Shown: piece by piece, positions 7,913-17,614 of the stretch | Layout: each line of letters opens with the position of its first letter | Numbering within the stretch: position 1 is the first letter of the stretch | Source of the DNA: Thermodesulfomicrobium sp. WS | GTDB lineage: Bacteria > Desulfobacterota > Desulfovibrionia > Desulfovibrionales > Desulfomicrobiaceae | Length of the DNA stretch: 64,000 bases | Reading direction: 5' to 3' | Assembly (NCBI RefSeq): GCF_027925145.1 | Contig: NZ_AP027130.1 | Location: 1,922,001 to 1,986,000 of the forward strand | Program-made: the position numbers and the translations under genes | Notes under the pieces: generated by a model | The model's database searches: none | What the model saw: only the letters and a program-made list of their open reading frames with translations | Told to the model about the DNA's origin: nothing

Positions 7913-7959
7913 GCTCTGGGCTGTTTACAGGGGCTCTGGGCTGTTTACAGGGGCTCTGG
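7913..7959. repeat. Tandem 20-bp repeat with CTGTTTACAG palindromes (operator candidate)
   Basis: The unit GCTCTGGGCTGTTTACAGGG occurs twice head to tail (7913-7932 and 7933-7952) and a third partial copy follows (7953-7959). Each unit contains the near-palindrome CTGT-TT-ACAG. The array ends only a few bases upstream of the -35 box of the trpL-trpB promoter, on roughly two helical turns spacing, as expected for paired operator sites. Which regulator binds is unknown. Confidence 0.6.
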
Positions 7960-8016
7960 CGAAAAAGTGGATATCCACAATGGTGTGCACAAATTTATCT
8001 GCCTGATTTTGAAGCC

Positions 8017-8055
8017 AAAAGAAAAGGCGCCTGCGTTTTGTGCATCGCCGGCGCC
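8017..8055 (-). terminator. Intrinsic terminator after the dnaA-DUF2939 operon
   Basis: On the minus strand GGCGCC at 8055-8050 pairs with GGCGCC at 8031-8026 around an 18-base loop, followed by TTTTCTTTT. It lies 33 bases beyond the stop of the DUF2939 gene. Between here and the repeat at 7959 I see no gene, only the palindrome GTGGATATCCAC at 7967-7978. Confidence 0.6.
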
Positions 8056-8088
8056 CGTGGGAAAAAGTGGAAGAAAAAAAAGACGCAA

Positions 8089-8712
8089 CTACGGAGTGCG
8101 GGCCTCCGCACGGATACGGGCCACGAGAGATTCCACGTTGAGCACGGCAACCACCCGCCATCCCTCCTTCAATCGGACCAAACGCAAGGCCAACGGATAC
8201 ACAGCACCGGTGCCGTGATCCACCAGGTCCACTTCCACCACGGAAGAGGCGCCTTCTTCCTCCACCACCTGCGCTGCGCGCAGTTCCTTGCGCCCCGGAG
8301 ACACTTGGGCCAGCACCGCGGCCAAAAGGCCTTCGCGGGGGACCTCTTCATGCGATCGTCCGGCAAAGGCCCCGCTTGCCACCCCCCACACCAGATACCG
8401 CCGTCCTTCCTCGGCCAAAACACGCCGCATCTCGCCTTCCTGCTGACCCGTTCCCACAAGCCGGGCCACGAGCACCGCCAAGGGTTCGTGCTCCAAAAGC
8501 GGGGGGTCTGCGGCCAGTTGCCGCGCCACCCCTGCCACCACGTGGCTGGAGAGCGCCGACAGATCCACCGCCCGCTCCAACAAGGCCGGATTTTGCGTCT
8601 CGATGGAACGGTTGATCAAATCCACGGCTTCCAAGGGGCCTGCGGCATGCGCCGCACATGCCCACAGCAGGACCGCCGCAAGGGGTGTCCACAGGCAACC
8701 GCAGCGTTTCAC
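8089..8712 (-). CDS. Exported DUF2939-like protein
   Basis: 207 residues from a GTG at 8712, chosen because GGAGGAGG lies at the right distance and the GTGA overlaps the gatB stop. A cleavable signal peptide ([14 protein letters not shown]) precedes a domain of the DUF2939 type: the opening [27 protein letters not shown] gives helix-turn features typical of that family, and the C-terminal half holds beta-strands with a [12 protein letters not shown] stretch. The function is unknown; it is the last gene of the operon that begins with dnaA. Confidence 0.75.
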   Translation of the reverse strand: MKRCGCLWTPLAAVLLWACAAHAAGPLEAVDLINRSIETQNPALLERAVDLSALSSHVVAGVARQLAADPPLLEHEPLAVLVARLVGTGQQEGEMRRVLAEEGRRYLVWGVASGAFAGRSHEEVPREGLLAAVLAQVSPGRKELRAAQVVEEEGASSVVEVDLVDHGTGAVYPLALRLVRLKEGWRVVAVLNVESLVARIRAEARTP

Positions 8713-10148
8713 GCGCCCTCCTCCCCGACCCATCGGGTAATGCAGGCATTGACCTTGGCTGGATTGGCCTTGCCGCCAGAGCGGCGCATCACCTGGCCCA
8801 CGAGAAATCCCATGAGTTTCTTCTCCCCTGCCCGCAAGCGTTGGACTTCGGCAGGGTGGGCCTGAAGCACTTCGCGCACCCAAGTCTCCACCGCAGCGTC
8901 GTCCGAGACTTGCATGAGCCCGAGGCGCTCCACCACGGCCTTGGGCTCTTCGCCAGAATCAAAGGCTTCGCGAAATACCGTTCGCGCCTGGGAGGCGTTG
9001 ATGCTGCCGGCCTCCACCAGCCCCACCAACTGGGCGAAATGGGCCGGGGAAAGCCTACAGGCGGAAATATCCACCCCACGGTCATTGAGCTCCCGCAAGA
9101 GATCGCCCATGACCCAATTGGCAATCTTCTTGGGATCCACTCCATGCCCTAAAGCGGCCTCGAAATAATCCGCCACGGCCTTTTCCGCAGTGAGCACCTC
9201 GGCATCCGCCGCCGAAAGCCCCAAGGCATCCATGAAGCGCGCGCGGCGCTGGGCCGGCAATTCCGGCAAGGCCGCCTGCCACGCCGCGATCTGTCCCTCG
9301 GTGAGTACCAAGGGGACCAGATCCGGGTCGGGAAAATAGCGGTAGTCGTGGGCCTCTTCCTTGCCGCGCATGGAGCGCGTGACTCCCTTGACCGCATCGA
9401 AGAGCCGCGTTTCCTGCACCACGGCTTCGCCGTCTTCCACGAGCTCCACCTGGCGCCGCACCTCGTAGAGGATCGCGCGCTCCACGTTACGGAAGGAGTT
9501 CATGTTCTTAAGCTCGGTGCGGGTGCCGAACGTGGTGCTTCCCCGCGGCCGGATGGAGACGTTGGCGTCACACCGAAAACTGCCTTCCTCCATGTTGCCG
9601 TCGCAGATATCGAGATACACGAGGATGGAGCGCAGCGCCTTGAGATACTCCACCGCCTCGGCGGCAGAGCGCATGTCCGGTTCGCTCACGATCTCGATGA
9701 GCGGAGTCCCGGCGCGGTTCAAATCCACCTGCGACCAGGTGCCGTCGGTGTGCAGGAGCTTGCCCGCGTCATTTTCCATGTGAATGCGCGTGATGCCGAT
9801 GCGCTTGGGGCCCGCCTCCGTAGGGATCTCCACCCAGCCGTGCTCGGCCAGGGGCTGGTCGTACTGGGAAATCTGGTACCCCATGGGCAGATCCGGATAA
9901 AAGTAGTTCTTGCGCGCAAAAAGGGACTTGCGATTCACCCGGCAGCCCACGGCCAAGGCCATCTTGACGGCATATTCCACGGCCCGGGCGTTGAGCACCG
10001 GCAAGGAACCCGGCATGCCGGTGCATACCGGACAGACATTGGTATTGGGATCCTGCCCAAAACGGGTGGAACAGGAGCAAAAAATCTTACTTTCGGTCTT
10101 GAGCTGGGCATGGACTTCCAGGCCGATGACCACTTCATAATCGCGCAT
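8709..10148 (-). CDS. gatB: Aspartyl/glutamyl-tRNA amidotransferase subunit B
   Basis: 479 residues, the normal length. With GatA and GatC it converts Glu-tRNA(Gln) and Asp-tRNA(Asn) to the amidated forms. Family signatures are [18 protein letters not shown] at the start, [44 protein letters not shown] and the C-terminal YqeY-like tail ([22 protein letters not shown]). The zinc-site Cys/His residues near the N-terminus are present. gatA and gatC are not in the window. It is preceded by the DUF4254 gene with a 14-base gap. Confidence 0.97.
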   Translation of the reverse strand: MRDYEVVIGLEVHAQLKTESKIFCSCSTRFGQDPNTNVCPVCTGMPGSLPVLNARAVEYAVKMALAVGCRVNRKSLFARKNYFYPDLPMGYQISQYDQPLAEHGWVEIPTEAGPKRIGITRIHMENDAGKLLHTDGTWSQVDLNRAGTPLIEIVSEPDMRSAAEAVEYLKALRSILVYLDICDGNMEEGSFRCDANVSIRPRGSTTFGTRTELKNMNSFRNVERAILYEVRRQVELVEDGEAVVQETRLFDAVKGVTRSMRGKEEAHDYRYFPDPDLVPLVLTEGQIAAWQAALPELPAQRRARFMDALGLSAADAEVLTAEKAVADYFEAALGHGVDPKKIANWVMGDLLRELNDRGVDISACRLSPAHFAQLVGLVEAGSINASQARTVFREAFDSGEEPKAVVERLGLMQVSDDAAVETWVREVLQAHPAEVQRLRAGEKKLMGFLVGQVMRRSGGKANPAKVNACITRWVGEEGA

Positions 10149-10162
10149 GATGCTTTCCCCAT

Positions 10163-10786
10163 TTATCCATTCCGGGCCGCGTACAGCTCCGGGTTGAGGC
10201 TCGGATCGTTATACATCTTGCATTGGAAATACACCCGCGGCCGGCGCCGACCCGAGGCGTAATCCTCCACCGCCGCCAGCACCGCTTGGCGCAGGTCCGC
10301 ATGCTGACGCAGGAGGAGCCGGTGGCGTTCCGCACAACGCGCCACATGCTCCGCCCCGGCGTCCACCCGCCGGCACTCTGCCTCCATATGATAGATCTTC
10401 AAGCTCAGCACCGACATCCGGTCCACCGCCGCCCCCAGGGTCTCGGTGTGGCTGGGGGTTTGCGGCGAAATCCCCTGCTGGCCAGGAAACGTACTGATGG
10501 CCGCCACGAACCAACGATCCAAGGCCTCCATCAGGTCGTTACGTTCCTGGTTGAGGACGTCGATCTCCCGCTTGCAGGCCGCAATGACCGCGTCCGCGAC
10601 GTCCCGCCGCCGGGCCCGGTCTTCCACGTGCCATAGGTCAAAATTCCGCCGATGCTGGCGCAGCCCCAGGGCTACGAGGTCGTCCCCAGGAGGGTCCTGC
10701 GGGGGCTCGTGGTGCCACCGGGCGACCCATTCCAACTGGCTTTGCCACAGCTGGTCCAAAGCCGCACACAAGGCGTCTGGTGTCAT
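10163..10786 (-). CDS. DUF4254 protein
   Basis: 207 residues, mostly helical. The stretch [21 protein letters not shown], the following [21 protein letters not shown] and [10 protein letters not shown] match what I know of DUF4254, a family often encoded near lipopolysaccharide or glycosyltransferase genes. The function is unknown. It sits between the DUF89 gene (74-base gap) and gatB in a same-strand run. Confidence 0.75.
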   Translation of the reverse strand: MTPDALCAALDQLWQSQLEWVARWHHEPPQDPPGDDLVALGLRQHRRNFDLWHVEDRARRRDVADAVIAACKREIDVLNQERNDLMEALDRWFVAAISTFPGQQGISPQTPSHTETLGAAVDRMSVLSLKIYHMEAECRRVDAGAEHVARCAERHRLLLRQHADLRQAVLAAVEDYASGRRRPRVYFQCKMYNDPSLNPELYAARNG

Positions 10787-10860
10787 GGATTATCCTTCAT
10801 TTCCGGTAATGTGGAGGCAACTCTTCCGGCGCCAACCTCCACGCCCGTGGCAGCATGGGT

Positions 10861-12615
10861 TTAGTGATCGCCCCGTCCAGCCAGCCGGGCGTCAAAATAC
10901 TTCCCCACCCCATATTCCATGCGGCGGAAAAAACGCTTGGGGTCTGGACCGATGATCTGCATCTCTGGATGCGTTTTCTGAACATCCAAGGCGATATGCA
11001 TCTCTTTGGTGCACCCGGTGGAAAAGGTCGCGTCCTTGCCGTGCCACTCCGCAGGAACCGGGCGCCCCATGAGTTCGAAACTCTTCTCGATGTCTTCGAC
11101 AGTCTGAAATCTCCAGATATCGATATAGCCGCTGCGCTGCACCCGCTCCCACATATACATGAGATCATCCCCATCCATGCCTTCCACAAAGTGCTCCGCA
11201 GGATTGATAATAAAGAGATTGGAATACTTGGAGCGTAAATACGCCACGAAGGTATTGACCACCTGAATGGCGGTCTTGGTCTGGCCCGGGATGCTGCCGA
11301 TAATGGCGCTGTAGAACATGACCTGCTTGCCCTGGCCGCGGGCCGCCCGCATGGCCGCGATGATGGAGTCTGCCCGGCTGCGGATCTGGGGTTCGGTAAT
11401 CTTGGTCACCCGCGGCGACTTTTCCTTGAATACCACTTGGGGATTGCCCCCTTCATCCACATACACGCAGACGATGTCGCGGGTAAATTGGTGGGAATTG
11501 GCGATGAGGCGGCGAAAATGCGGGATACCCTTGGCAATGATGAGGTCCGCTTCCTTCCAGGAGCGGGCAAAGGTCACGCTGGTGCGCCACAGATTGAGAC
11601 GCTCCCGCGTGCCGTCCCCGATGACCAAGAAGGGGTTCTCCCGGTGCAGGCGCAGGAGTTCGTTTTTGGTCAGGCGCGGGTTGTCCACCACCATGGCCTC
11701 TTGCAAAAGCTCCACCAGGCTCGGATCCCGCTCCACGTCCCACACCGTGGGGGTGGTGAGGGCAAAGCCGTCCTTCACGGACAAGGTCACCCGGTGCCCC
11801 AACCGGAGCAAGGCCCGGATCACCAGAATATCAAACACGATCTCCCCGCTCTCCTCTGCAAGATAGAGGATCTTGAGGCCGTGGGCGTGGCGCAGAGTGC
11901 GCTCCAGCACCGCTTCCAGCTCCGGCCACGGGGCCGTTACCCAATGGAGCACCCCTTCAGAGACCTCTTCTCCGCCATCGGCCCAGATTTCCCCACAGAG
12001 AGACAATCGAATCAACCGGCCAAGCTCCAAGGCATCCAAGCGCCAGCGCATGGCGTCCAAAGAGGTGCACTCCAGCGTCGCATCCGGACAGGTGTACAGC
12101 ACCCAGCGCATGGCCGGGCTCTTGGTAAAGGCCAGGGCACGCGCATTTCGGTGCTGTTTCACGTCCGCCAGGGGATCGTGCAACCCGCTGGTCGCCATGA
12201 AGATGGTGAGCAGCTGCTTGAGAAAGCGCGAAGGGATGAGAAACGGAAAATTCAAAATCTGCTGAATCTTGTGCCGGGAGATGGCGTAGATCTTCTTGCG
12301 GGTAGCACGGTCCTCCACGAAACTATGTACCAGGTGAACCAAAGTCCGCCACTTTTCGCGGTACTCCAATCGCAGCTCTTCCGTGAGTTCGGTATTGAGA
12401 AGGTTGTGGAGCATGCGGTCCGAACATGGGGCAAAGACCTGATCGTCATCGATATCTACCATGAAACGGAGTTGCTCCATGCCTGCATTTTCTTGCGGAT
12501 TGACGTTGGGCTCGATATTGTTCTCCGTCATGAAGTGCAGGAGCCATCCATCGAGATACGGATCTTGGCCGTACCGCAATTGACGCACCGAGGAGAACGC
12601 TGGAAGTTTGGGCAT
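10861..12615 (-). CDS. DUF89/ARMT1-like domain protein
   Basis: 584 residues. The central and C-terminal part (from about residue 230) resembles the DUF89 metal-dependent phosphatase fold: GLKILYLAEESGEIVFDILVI, FLVIGDGT, WKEADLIIAKGIPHFRRL. DUF89 enzymes act as damage-control phosphatases on sugar phosphates. The long N-terminal helical region and a C-terminal tail rich in aromatic and charged residues (YMWERVQRSGYIDIWRF) are specific to a larger bacterial subgroup. The ATG overlaps the nadK stop (TGATG). The substrate is unknown. Confidence 0.78.
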   Translation of the reverse strand: MPKLPAFSSVRQLRYGQDPYLDGWLLHFMTENNIEPNVNPQENAGMEQLRFMVDIDDDQVFAPCSDRMLHNLLNTELTEELRLEYREKWRTLVHLVHSFVEDRATRKKIYAISRHKIQQILNFPFLIPSRFLKQLLTIFMATSGLHDPLADVKQHRNARALAFTKSPAMRWVLYTCPDATLECTSLDAMRWRLDALELGRLIRLSLCGEIWADGGEEVSEGVLHWVTAPWPELEAVLERTLRHAHGLKILYLAEESGEIVFDILVIRALLRLGHRVTLSVKDGFALTTPTVWDVERDPSLVELLQEAMVVDNPRLTKNELLRLHRENPFLVIGDGTRERLNLWRTSVTFARSWKEADLIIAKGIPHFRRLIANSHQFTRDIVCVYVDEGGNPQVVFKEKSPRVTKITEPQIRSRADSIIAAMRAARGQGKQVMFYSAIIGSIPGQTKTAIQVVNTFVAYLRSKYSNLFIINPAEHFVEGMDGDDLMYMWERVQRSGYIDIWRFQTVEDIEKSFELMGRPVPAEWHGKDATFSTGCTKEMHIALDVQKTHPEMQIIGPDPKRFFRRMEYGVGKYFDARLAGRGDH

Positions 12616-13463
12616 CAGTTCCCCCGTAAAAATCCTTTGGATTTGAGCTTACTGGCGTAGTGGGAGTGCAAGGGGCGCACCAGACGCAAGGAGTGCTTGG
12701 CCCGGGAAGCAAATACATTATCCCCTGGATTGAGCGTCACTCCCACCTGACCGTCCTGGGTCAGCACGACCTGGGAGCGGGCCTCGAGCACATGCACGCG
12801 GATCTCCTCCTCCAAAGGGAGGACCATGGGACGAAAGGCGTGCAGAAACGGACAGATGGGGGTGAGGACGAAGACATCCAGCTCGGGATAGACGAGAGGA
12901 CCTCCTGCGGAAATGGAGTACCCCGACGAACCGGTGGGTGTCGCCACGATCAGGCCGTCAGCGCGCACCTGCCCGAGGTGGTCGCCGCCATACCAGACAT
13001 CAAGACGGATCATTCGGGCGAGGCTCCCACAGCCGATGACCACGTCATTGACCGCATACCCCTGGTGGGCCACCTCGCCCCGGCGCAGCACCGTGCAGGC
13101 GAGCACCAAGCGCGAAGAGATCTCGTATTCTCCTGCAAGAATGGCAGGCAGGCAGGTTTGCCAATCCGTGGGGGTGAGCTCGGTGAGAAACCCCACTTCG
13201 CCCACATTGAGGCCGAGTATGGGGATCCCCAACTCGAGCACCCGACGGGCAAAGCCGAGCATAGTGCCATCCCCTCCCAGGGTGAGCAGCAGGTCCACCT
13301 CCTCCCAAGGAGCAGAGCAGCAGGTCTCTTCCTTGCGAGTCTCCACCACGAAGGCCCGGCATCCCTGCTCCAAAAGCCACGCAGCCACCGCACCGGCCAT
13401 GAGCTCGGCGCGTTGATTGCCGGTATGAAATCCCACGGCCACAGTGCCCAACACGCGTTCCAT
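12615..13463 (-). CDS. nadK: NAD kinase
   Basis: 282 residues. Phosphorylates NAD to NADP. The catalytic LLLTLGGDGTMLGFAR motif, GLNVGEVGFLTEL, the NDVVI stretch and ADGLIVATPTGSSGYSISAGGP are all present. Its ribosome-binding site lies within a short hairpin (13465-13489) between it and dnaA. It is second in the dnaA-led operon. Confidence 0.97.
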   Translation of the reverse strand: MERVLGTVAVGFHTGNQRAELMAGAVAAWLLEQGCRAFVVETRKEETCCSAPWEEVDLLLTLGGDGTMLGFARRVLELGIPILGLNVGEVGFLTELTPTDWQTCLPAILAGEYEISSRLVLACTVLRRGEVAHQGYAVNDVVIGCGSLARMIRLDVWYGGDHLGQVRADGLIVATPTGSSGYSISAGGPLVYPELDVFVLTPICPFLHAFRPMVLPLEEEIRVHVLEARSQVVLTQDGQVGVTLNPGDNVFASRAKHSLRLVRPLHSHYASKLKSKGFLRGN

Positions 13464-13464
13464 G

Positions 13465-13489
13465 GGGCGCTCCTACGGAAAGAGCGCCC
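13465..13489 (-). promoter_or_regulatory. Hairpin overlapping the nadK ribosome site
   Basis: GGGCGCTC pairs with GAGCGCCC (8 bp, 9-base loop) immediately before the nadK ATG. The AGGAG ribosome site is partly in the 3' arm and partly in the loop. There is no T run, so it is not a terminator. It may dampen nadK translation relative to dnaA or simply be an RNA-stability structure. Confidence 0.4.
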
Positions 13490-13513
13490 TGGCATCAAGG
13501 GCGAATCCCCACG

Positions 13514-14830
13514 CTAGGCGAGCAAACGGCCAATGGCATGGGCGATTTGATTTCCCAAGGGCGTACGGCGGGCGATCTCCCGCTCTACGGAGGTAATACC
13601 CTTGATGACCGTGGAGTGGTTCCGATTCAGACGGCGGCCGATCTCCACCAAGGAGAGCTCGGTATGCTTGCGGGCAAGGTAGAAGACCGTGTTCCGGGCA
13701 ACCACCCGGTCGCGCTTGCGGCTGCGGGAGCACAGTTCGTCGAAGGAAATCCCGTAGGCCTGACACACGAACGAAATAATGGCGTCCAGCGACAGGCAGG
13801 GGGAGTCGATCTCGTAATTGCGCAGGATCTCCCAGGCAAGGGCGGTGGTGATGTCCACGGAAAGCAACCGGGCGCGCAGCACGAGATTGCGCACGCAGCT
13901 CTCCAGTTGGCGCACGTCGGAGCGGAGGCGCTGGGCCAAGAGCTCGGCCACACTGGCGGGCATCGTGATCCCCTCCCGCCGGGCTTTGTCCTGCACAATG
14001 GCGAGGCGGGTGGCGTAATCCGGCCGGTCCATGGTGGCCAAGAACCCTTGGGTGAGCCGGGAGGTGAGGTGGACATCCATGTCTTTGAGATCCCGGGGCA
14101 AAAACGAACTCGTGAGCACCACCTGGCGGCCGCTTTGGCGCAAACAGTCCAAAGTGCTCACCAATTCATCCTGCATCTTCTCCTTGCCCTGGAAAAAGTG
14201 CACGTCTTCCAAAAGCAGGAGGTCGACGTTCTGGCGGAACCGGTTTTTGAACTGTTCGGTGGTGCGCGAACGGATGGCCACAACCAATTGGCTCACGAAC
14301 TCCTCGGCGCTCACATAACAGACGCGCACCTGCCGCTGGCCCGTATGCCGGGCGATTTCGGCGCCAATGGCCTGGGCCAGGTGCGTTTTGCCAAGCCCTG
14401 GAGCCGCGCAGAGCAGCATCTGCTCCACCCCGGCATCCCCCCGGCAAAAGCCTTGGGCCGCAGCGTATGCCAACTGATTGCACGGCCCCACCACGAAGTC
14501 ATCGAATCCATGGCGAAACGCTACCGTGGATACAGGCGGGGCGGCAGTGGGCGTTGGCAGCACCAATTGCCGGGAAGCGGCCAGCGGGCGCGAGGTCTCT
14601 TCGACCACCCCCAAATCCAGGCGCGGGCGAAAGCCCAACTCGGCTTCAGCGGCATCCTCAAAGGTTGCGCGCAGGCGCTTTTCCACCCAATCGCGCACAA
14701 ACTGGTTGGGGGCGCGCACCACCAAGGTGTCGTCCACCACCATGCCCGAAAGGGGCCGCACCCAAAGTTGCATCATGCCCGGCGGGATGCACTGAGCGAC
14801 CCGGGCGACCACGCGTTCCCATGCGTCCAT
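13514..14830 (-). CDS. dnaA: Chromosomal replication initiator DnaA
   Basis: 438 residues. Domain I is AWERVVARVAQCIPPGMMQLW onward; a short Pro-rich linker leads to the AAA+ domain from about residue 115. The ATP loop is APGLGKTHLAQAI, with Ala-Pro where Gly-Gly/Thr is usual; Walker B is LLLLEDVHFF, with Glu for the usual first Asp. Domain IV carries the DnaA-box reader RNHSTVIKGI. The start is the ATG giving MDAWERVV; the ATG one codon earlier is equally possible. It leads a run with nadK, DUF89, DUF4254, gatB and DUF2939. dnaN and gyrB are absent here, so it may be the initiator at an unusual location or a DnaA paralogue. Confidence 0.93.
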   Translation of the reverse strand: MDAWERVVARVAQCIPPGMMQLWVRPLSGMVVDDTLVVRAPNQFVRDWVEKRLRATFEDAAEAELGFRPRLDLGVVEETSRPLAASRQLVLPTPTAAPPVSTVAFRHGFDDFVVGPCNQLAYAAAQGFCRGDAGVEQMLLCAAPGLGKTHLAQAIGAEIARHTGQRQVRVCYVSAEEFVSQLVVAIRSRTTEQFKNRFRQNVDLLLLEDVHFFQGKEKMQDELVSTLDCLRQSGRQVVLTSSFLPRDLKDMDVHLTSRLTQGFLATMDRPDYATRLAIVQDKARREGITMPASVAELLAQRLRSDVRQLESCVRNLVLRARLLSVDITTALAWEILRNYEIDSPCLSLDAIISFVCQAYGISFDELCSRSRKRDRVVARNTVFYLARKHTELSLVEIGRRLNRNHSTVIKGITSVEREIARRTPLGNQIAHAIGRLLA

Positions 14831-15312
14831 CATGGGGCTGGCGTGTAGTCCCCTTGCCGCGCACACCGCAAACTCCACCGCCCCCTGATGGATGGGCTTC
14901 CTTCACGAGGTTCTCTACAGGATAACCATTTGAAATAAAAAAAAATAATTGCTTTTCCAGCGATCAAGCCGCCCCCCCGCACCCCATGGCAACCCCGCAC
15001 CACCAGCGGGTTTCCGCCAGGGGCATCCTCAAGGGCGGCAAAAATATCCACAGTAGCATGATTTTTTTTCTTCGTTTTTTGACTTTTTTCTCGATTTTTC
15101 ATTTTGATGCACTATCCCCGCCCATCAACACTGCAGAGACCGCGCGCCATCTACCATTTGATATCATACTAAAATCTATTATTTTTTAGAGATTTCAAAA
15201 AAAATCTCTCAAGCCCGCCTCTCTCCAAGGCGGCGAGAGGCCTTGGTGTCATGGACGAAAATCCATACGTTTTGGGTCGTTTTTCCAAATGAGGCGCTAC
15301 TGGGAGCTTTTT
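14831..15312. other. AT-rich non-coding region upstream of dnaA
   Basis: About 480 bases without a gene. Marked A/T runs lie at 14935-14956 and 15054-15110. A near-consensus DnaA box (ATATCCACA, 8 of 9) is at 15044-15052. Two inverted repeats are seen: AGAGATTT/AAATCTCT (15188-15209) and CCAAGGC/GCCTTGG (15225-15246). It must hold the dnaA promoter; TTGATC at about 14965 on the minus strand is a weak candidate -35. A replication origin is possible but one clear box is too few to claim it. Confidence 0.4.
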
Positions 15313-15352
15313 CCAACAATAAAGGGCCATGGAGGATTTCCCCCATGGCCCT
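15313..15352 (-). terminator. Intrinsic terminator after thyX
   Basis: On the minus strand AGGGCCATGG and CCATGGCCCT form a 10-bp stem with a 10-base loop, followed by TTTATTGTT. It lies 22 bases beyond the thyX stop and ends the rlmE-to-thyX operon. Confidence 0.85.
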
Positions 15353-15373
15353 CGGACACGCAGACCGCGCCGG

Positions 15374-16048
15374 CTACAGGCACCGAGCGGCGACTCCACC
15401 CAAGGCGGCGGCAGCCTCCCGAAATTCGCTCGCCAGGTCGTCGAACACCACGGGAATACGATCCGCACAGGCCAGAAGCAGCGGCAGCATGATCTGCCGC
15501 ATCTGCGGATGAGCGGCCTTGGCACAGCGCAGCTTGAAAATGTGTCGCCATTCTCGAAGGTTGGCGGTCATCACTACTTCGGTCTTGAGGCTTTGGGGCA
15601 GGACCGATCGCGCCTCTTGGGCAGACGCGCCTGCATCGATGAGCGCCAGATAGGCGCGCTCGCACGCCTCCATGGCCTGGATCCAGAGTTGGTAGCGCTG
15701 GTCATCGTCCTGCCAGAAAAACGGGCGGATCACCGTGATTTCGCGGCCGAAGCGCGCACCGGCGTAGTTGGCGTAGCGGGTGCTTTCCTGGCTGAACGAG
15801 CACAGGCGATGGCGCACCAGTTCATGACTCACCCCACGGTCGCAGAGGATGCGCACCGTCATGCCCACATGTTCGAGCACGCTCTCGTGCCCCATGTGGA
15901 TGATGCGGCGAAGGAGGGCCTCGGCCGACCCCGGGGCGATCTTGTCCTCGGACTTGTAGCAGGTGCGGGCCGCAGCCTCCAAATGTCCCAAGGCCACCTG
16001 CGGCTCTGGGACTGCCATGAACGCAAAGCACGGATCCACAATCTTCAT
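15374..16048 (-). CDS. thyX: FAD-dependent thymidylate synthase
   Basis: 224 residues. Makes dTMP from dUMP using methylene-tetrahydrofolate and reduced flavin. The ThyX signature RHR-x3-SFSQESTRY is at residues 79-92, and the nucleotide-binding NLREWRHIFKLRC near the C-terminus is present. It is last of the rlmE-yebC-ruvC-ruvA-ruvB-thyX run. Its presence fits an organism using ThyX; whether ThyA is also present cannot be seen. Confidence 0.97.
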   Translation of the reverse strand: MKIVDPCFAFMAVPEPQVALGHLEAAARTCYKSEDKIAPGSAEALLRRIIHMGHESVLEHVGMTVRILCDRGVSHELVRHRLCSFSQESTRYANYAGARFGREITVIRPFFWQDDDQRYQLWIQAMEACERAYLALIDAGASAQEARSVLPQSLKTEVVMTANLREWRHIFKLRCAKAAHPQMRQIMLPLLLACADRIPVVFDDLASEFREAAAALGGVAARCL

Positions 16049-16060
16049 ACTGCCTGCTCC

Positions 16061-17023
16061 TTACGCGCGCCGCCAGCGCGCCACATGGGCCCGGGCCTTG
16101 GCCGTGGCCACCCGGCCCCGGGAGGTGCGCTGGATGAGGCCACATTGGATCAAATACGGCTCGCAAATGTCCTCGATGGTGCGCGGCTCTTCGGCGCAGG
16201 CCGCGGCAATGGTCTTGATACCCACCGGACCGCCGTCGAAATGGTCGATGATGCACGTGAGGATGCGGCGATCCAAGGGATCCAACCCCAAGGGATCCAC
16301 GTCCATGAGGTCCATGCCTTGGGCCGCCACCTGGGCGTCCACCACGCAGGCCCCGGCCACCTGGGCGTAGTCGGCCACACGGCGCAAAAGCCGGCCCGCC
16401 ACCCGCGGTGTACCCCGAGCGCGGCGGCCGATCTCCAAGGCCCCTTCCGGCGACACCGACACGCCGAGGATGGCGGCGGCCCGGAGCACGATACGGGCCA
16501 AATCTTCAGGACTATAAAACGACAGGCGGAGAACGACCCCAAAGCGATCCCGCAGCGGCGAACTCAAAAGCCCAAGGCGGGTGGTGGCGCCCACCAGGGT
16601 AAAGGGTTCCAGATCGATCTTCACCGTGCGCGCCGCCGGCCCTTGACCGACAATGAGGTCCAGCTTGAAGTCCTCCATGGCTTGATAGAGGATTTCCTCC
16701 ACTGCTGGCGGCAGGCGATGGATCTCGTCGATGAAGAGGAGATCATGCCGGGAAAGGCTCGTCAGGATGGCCGCCAGATCGCCGCTGCGCTCCAAAACCG
16801 GTCCTGAGGTGGATACGAGATTCACCCCCAGTTCGCTGGCCATGATCTGGGCGAGGGTGGTCTTGCCCAACCCCGGATTGCCATAAAACAGGGTGTGGTC
16901 GAGGGCCCCGCCGCGCTCCCGGGCCGCCTGCAGGTACACGCGCAGGCTGGCGCGCAACTCGTCCTGGCCAATGAACTCGTCGAGGGTGCGCGGCCGCAGA
17001 TGGAGATCGTCGGAAGGCTTCAT
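16061..17023 (-). CDS. ruvB: Holliday junction branch-migration helicase RuvB
   Basis: 320 residues. AAA+ motor that drives branch migration with RuvA. Visible motifs: [11 protein letters not shown] near the N-terminus, Walker [12 protein letters not shown], Walker [11 protein letters not shown], sensor [19 protein letters not shown] and the C-terminal winged helix ([22 protein letters not shown], then [16 protein letters not shown]). It overlaps the ruvA stop by 4 bases. Confidence 0.98.
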   Translation of the reverse strand: MKPSDDLHLRPRTLDEFIGQDELRASLRVYLQAARERGGALDHTLFYGNPGLGKTTLAQIMASELGVNLVSTSGPVLERSGDLAAILTSLSRHDLLFIDEIHRLPPAVEEILYQAMEDFKLDLIVGQGPAARTVKIDLEPFTLVGATTRLGLLSSPLRDRFGVVLRLSFYSPEDLARIVLRAAAILGVSVSPEGALEIGRRARGTPRVAGRLLRRVADYAQVAGACVVDAQVAAQGMDLMDVDPLGLDPLDRRILTCIIDHFDGGPVGIKTIAAACAEEPRTIEDICEPYLIQCGLIQRTSRGRVATAKARAHVARWRRA

Positions 17024-17607
17024 GCAGGCTTCACAAAGCGCCGCAATGCCTGGCGCACGGTTTGGGAAACGTCTGCCTCAGGGTCGGCGGCGAGCACGGC
17101 GCGCACCGCCGCCGCGGCCTCGTCTTCCCCATAGCCCAAAGAGACCAAGGCCGCCACGCTGTCCGCAAAGGCGCTGCTCGCATCCGGGACCGCAGCTGCC
17201 GCCGCAGGCAAACGCACTCGGCCTTTGAGGTCCACCAGCAGGCGACGGGCGGTCTTGGGGCCGATCCCTGGCACGCGGGTCAGGGCGGTCACGTCTTCGC
17301 GGGCCACCGCAGCCGCCAGGCCCGCCGGATCAAACACCCCGAGCATGGCCAAGGCGGTCTTGGGGCCCAGTCCAGGGACCGCCACGAGTTGCAAGAAGGT
17401 GTGGCGCTCCTCCCAGGAGGCGCAGCCAACAAGGAGGGTGGCGTCCTCACGCATCACTGTCGCCACGGGCAAGGCCGCCCGCTCCGCCCCCACCAGACGC
17501 CAGGCCCGGGCCGACGGGGTAATGACATAGCCCACGCCCGCGGCAGTGCGCACCACGCATACCTCCGTGTCCCGCCACACCACATCGCCTTCGATCCACG
17601 CAATCAT
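17020..17607 (-). CDS. ruvA: Holliday junction protein RuvA
   Basis: 195 residues from the ATG giving [11 protein letters not shown]. The OB-fold domain is followed by two helix-hairpin-helix motifs ([17 protein letters not shown] and [20 protein letters not shown]) and a C-terminal domain III ([19 protein letters not shown]-like). Binds four-way junction DNA and recruits RuvB. The acidic pin region is normal. The gap to ruvC is seven bases. Confidence 0.97.
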   Translation of the reverse strand: MIAWIEGDVVWRDTEVCVVRTAAGVGYVITPSARAWRLVGAERAALPVATVMREDATLLVGCASWEERHTFLQLVAVPGLGPKTALAMLGVFDPAGLAAAVAREDVTALTRVPGIGPKTARRLLVDLKGRVRLPAAAAAVPDASSAFADSVAALVSLGYGEDEAAAAVRAVLAADPEADVSQTVRQALRRFVKPA

Positions 17608-17614
17608 GCCCGCC

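Noticed and set aside
7913-7959. CRISPR array
   Set aside because: Only about 2.3 copies in direct tandem without spacers, next to a promoter; operator repeats are a better reading.
7966-7994. DnaA-box cluster (GTGGATATCCACA, TGTGCACAAAT) as a replication origin
   Set aside because: Only one 8-of-9 box plus weaker partial matches, in a short region between a terminator and the trpB promoter.
11437-12660. A 407-codon plus-strand frame opposite the DUF89 gene
   Set aside because: Shadow of the DUF89 gene; no ribosome site or domain, His/Pro-rich composition.
15188-15209. AGAGATTT/AAATCTCT inverted repeat as a terminator
   Set aside because: No T run follows it on either strand and no gene ends immediately before it; the thyX terminator is at 15313-15352.
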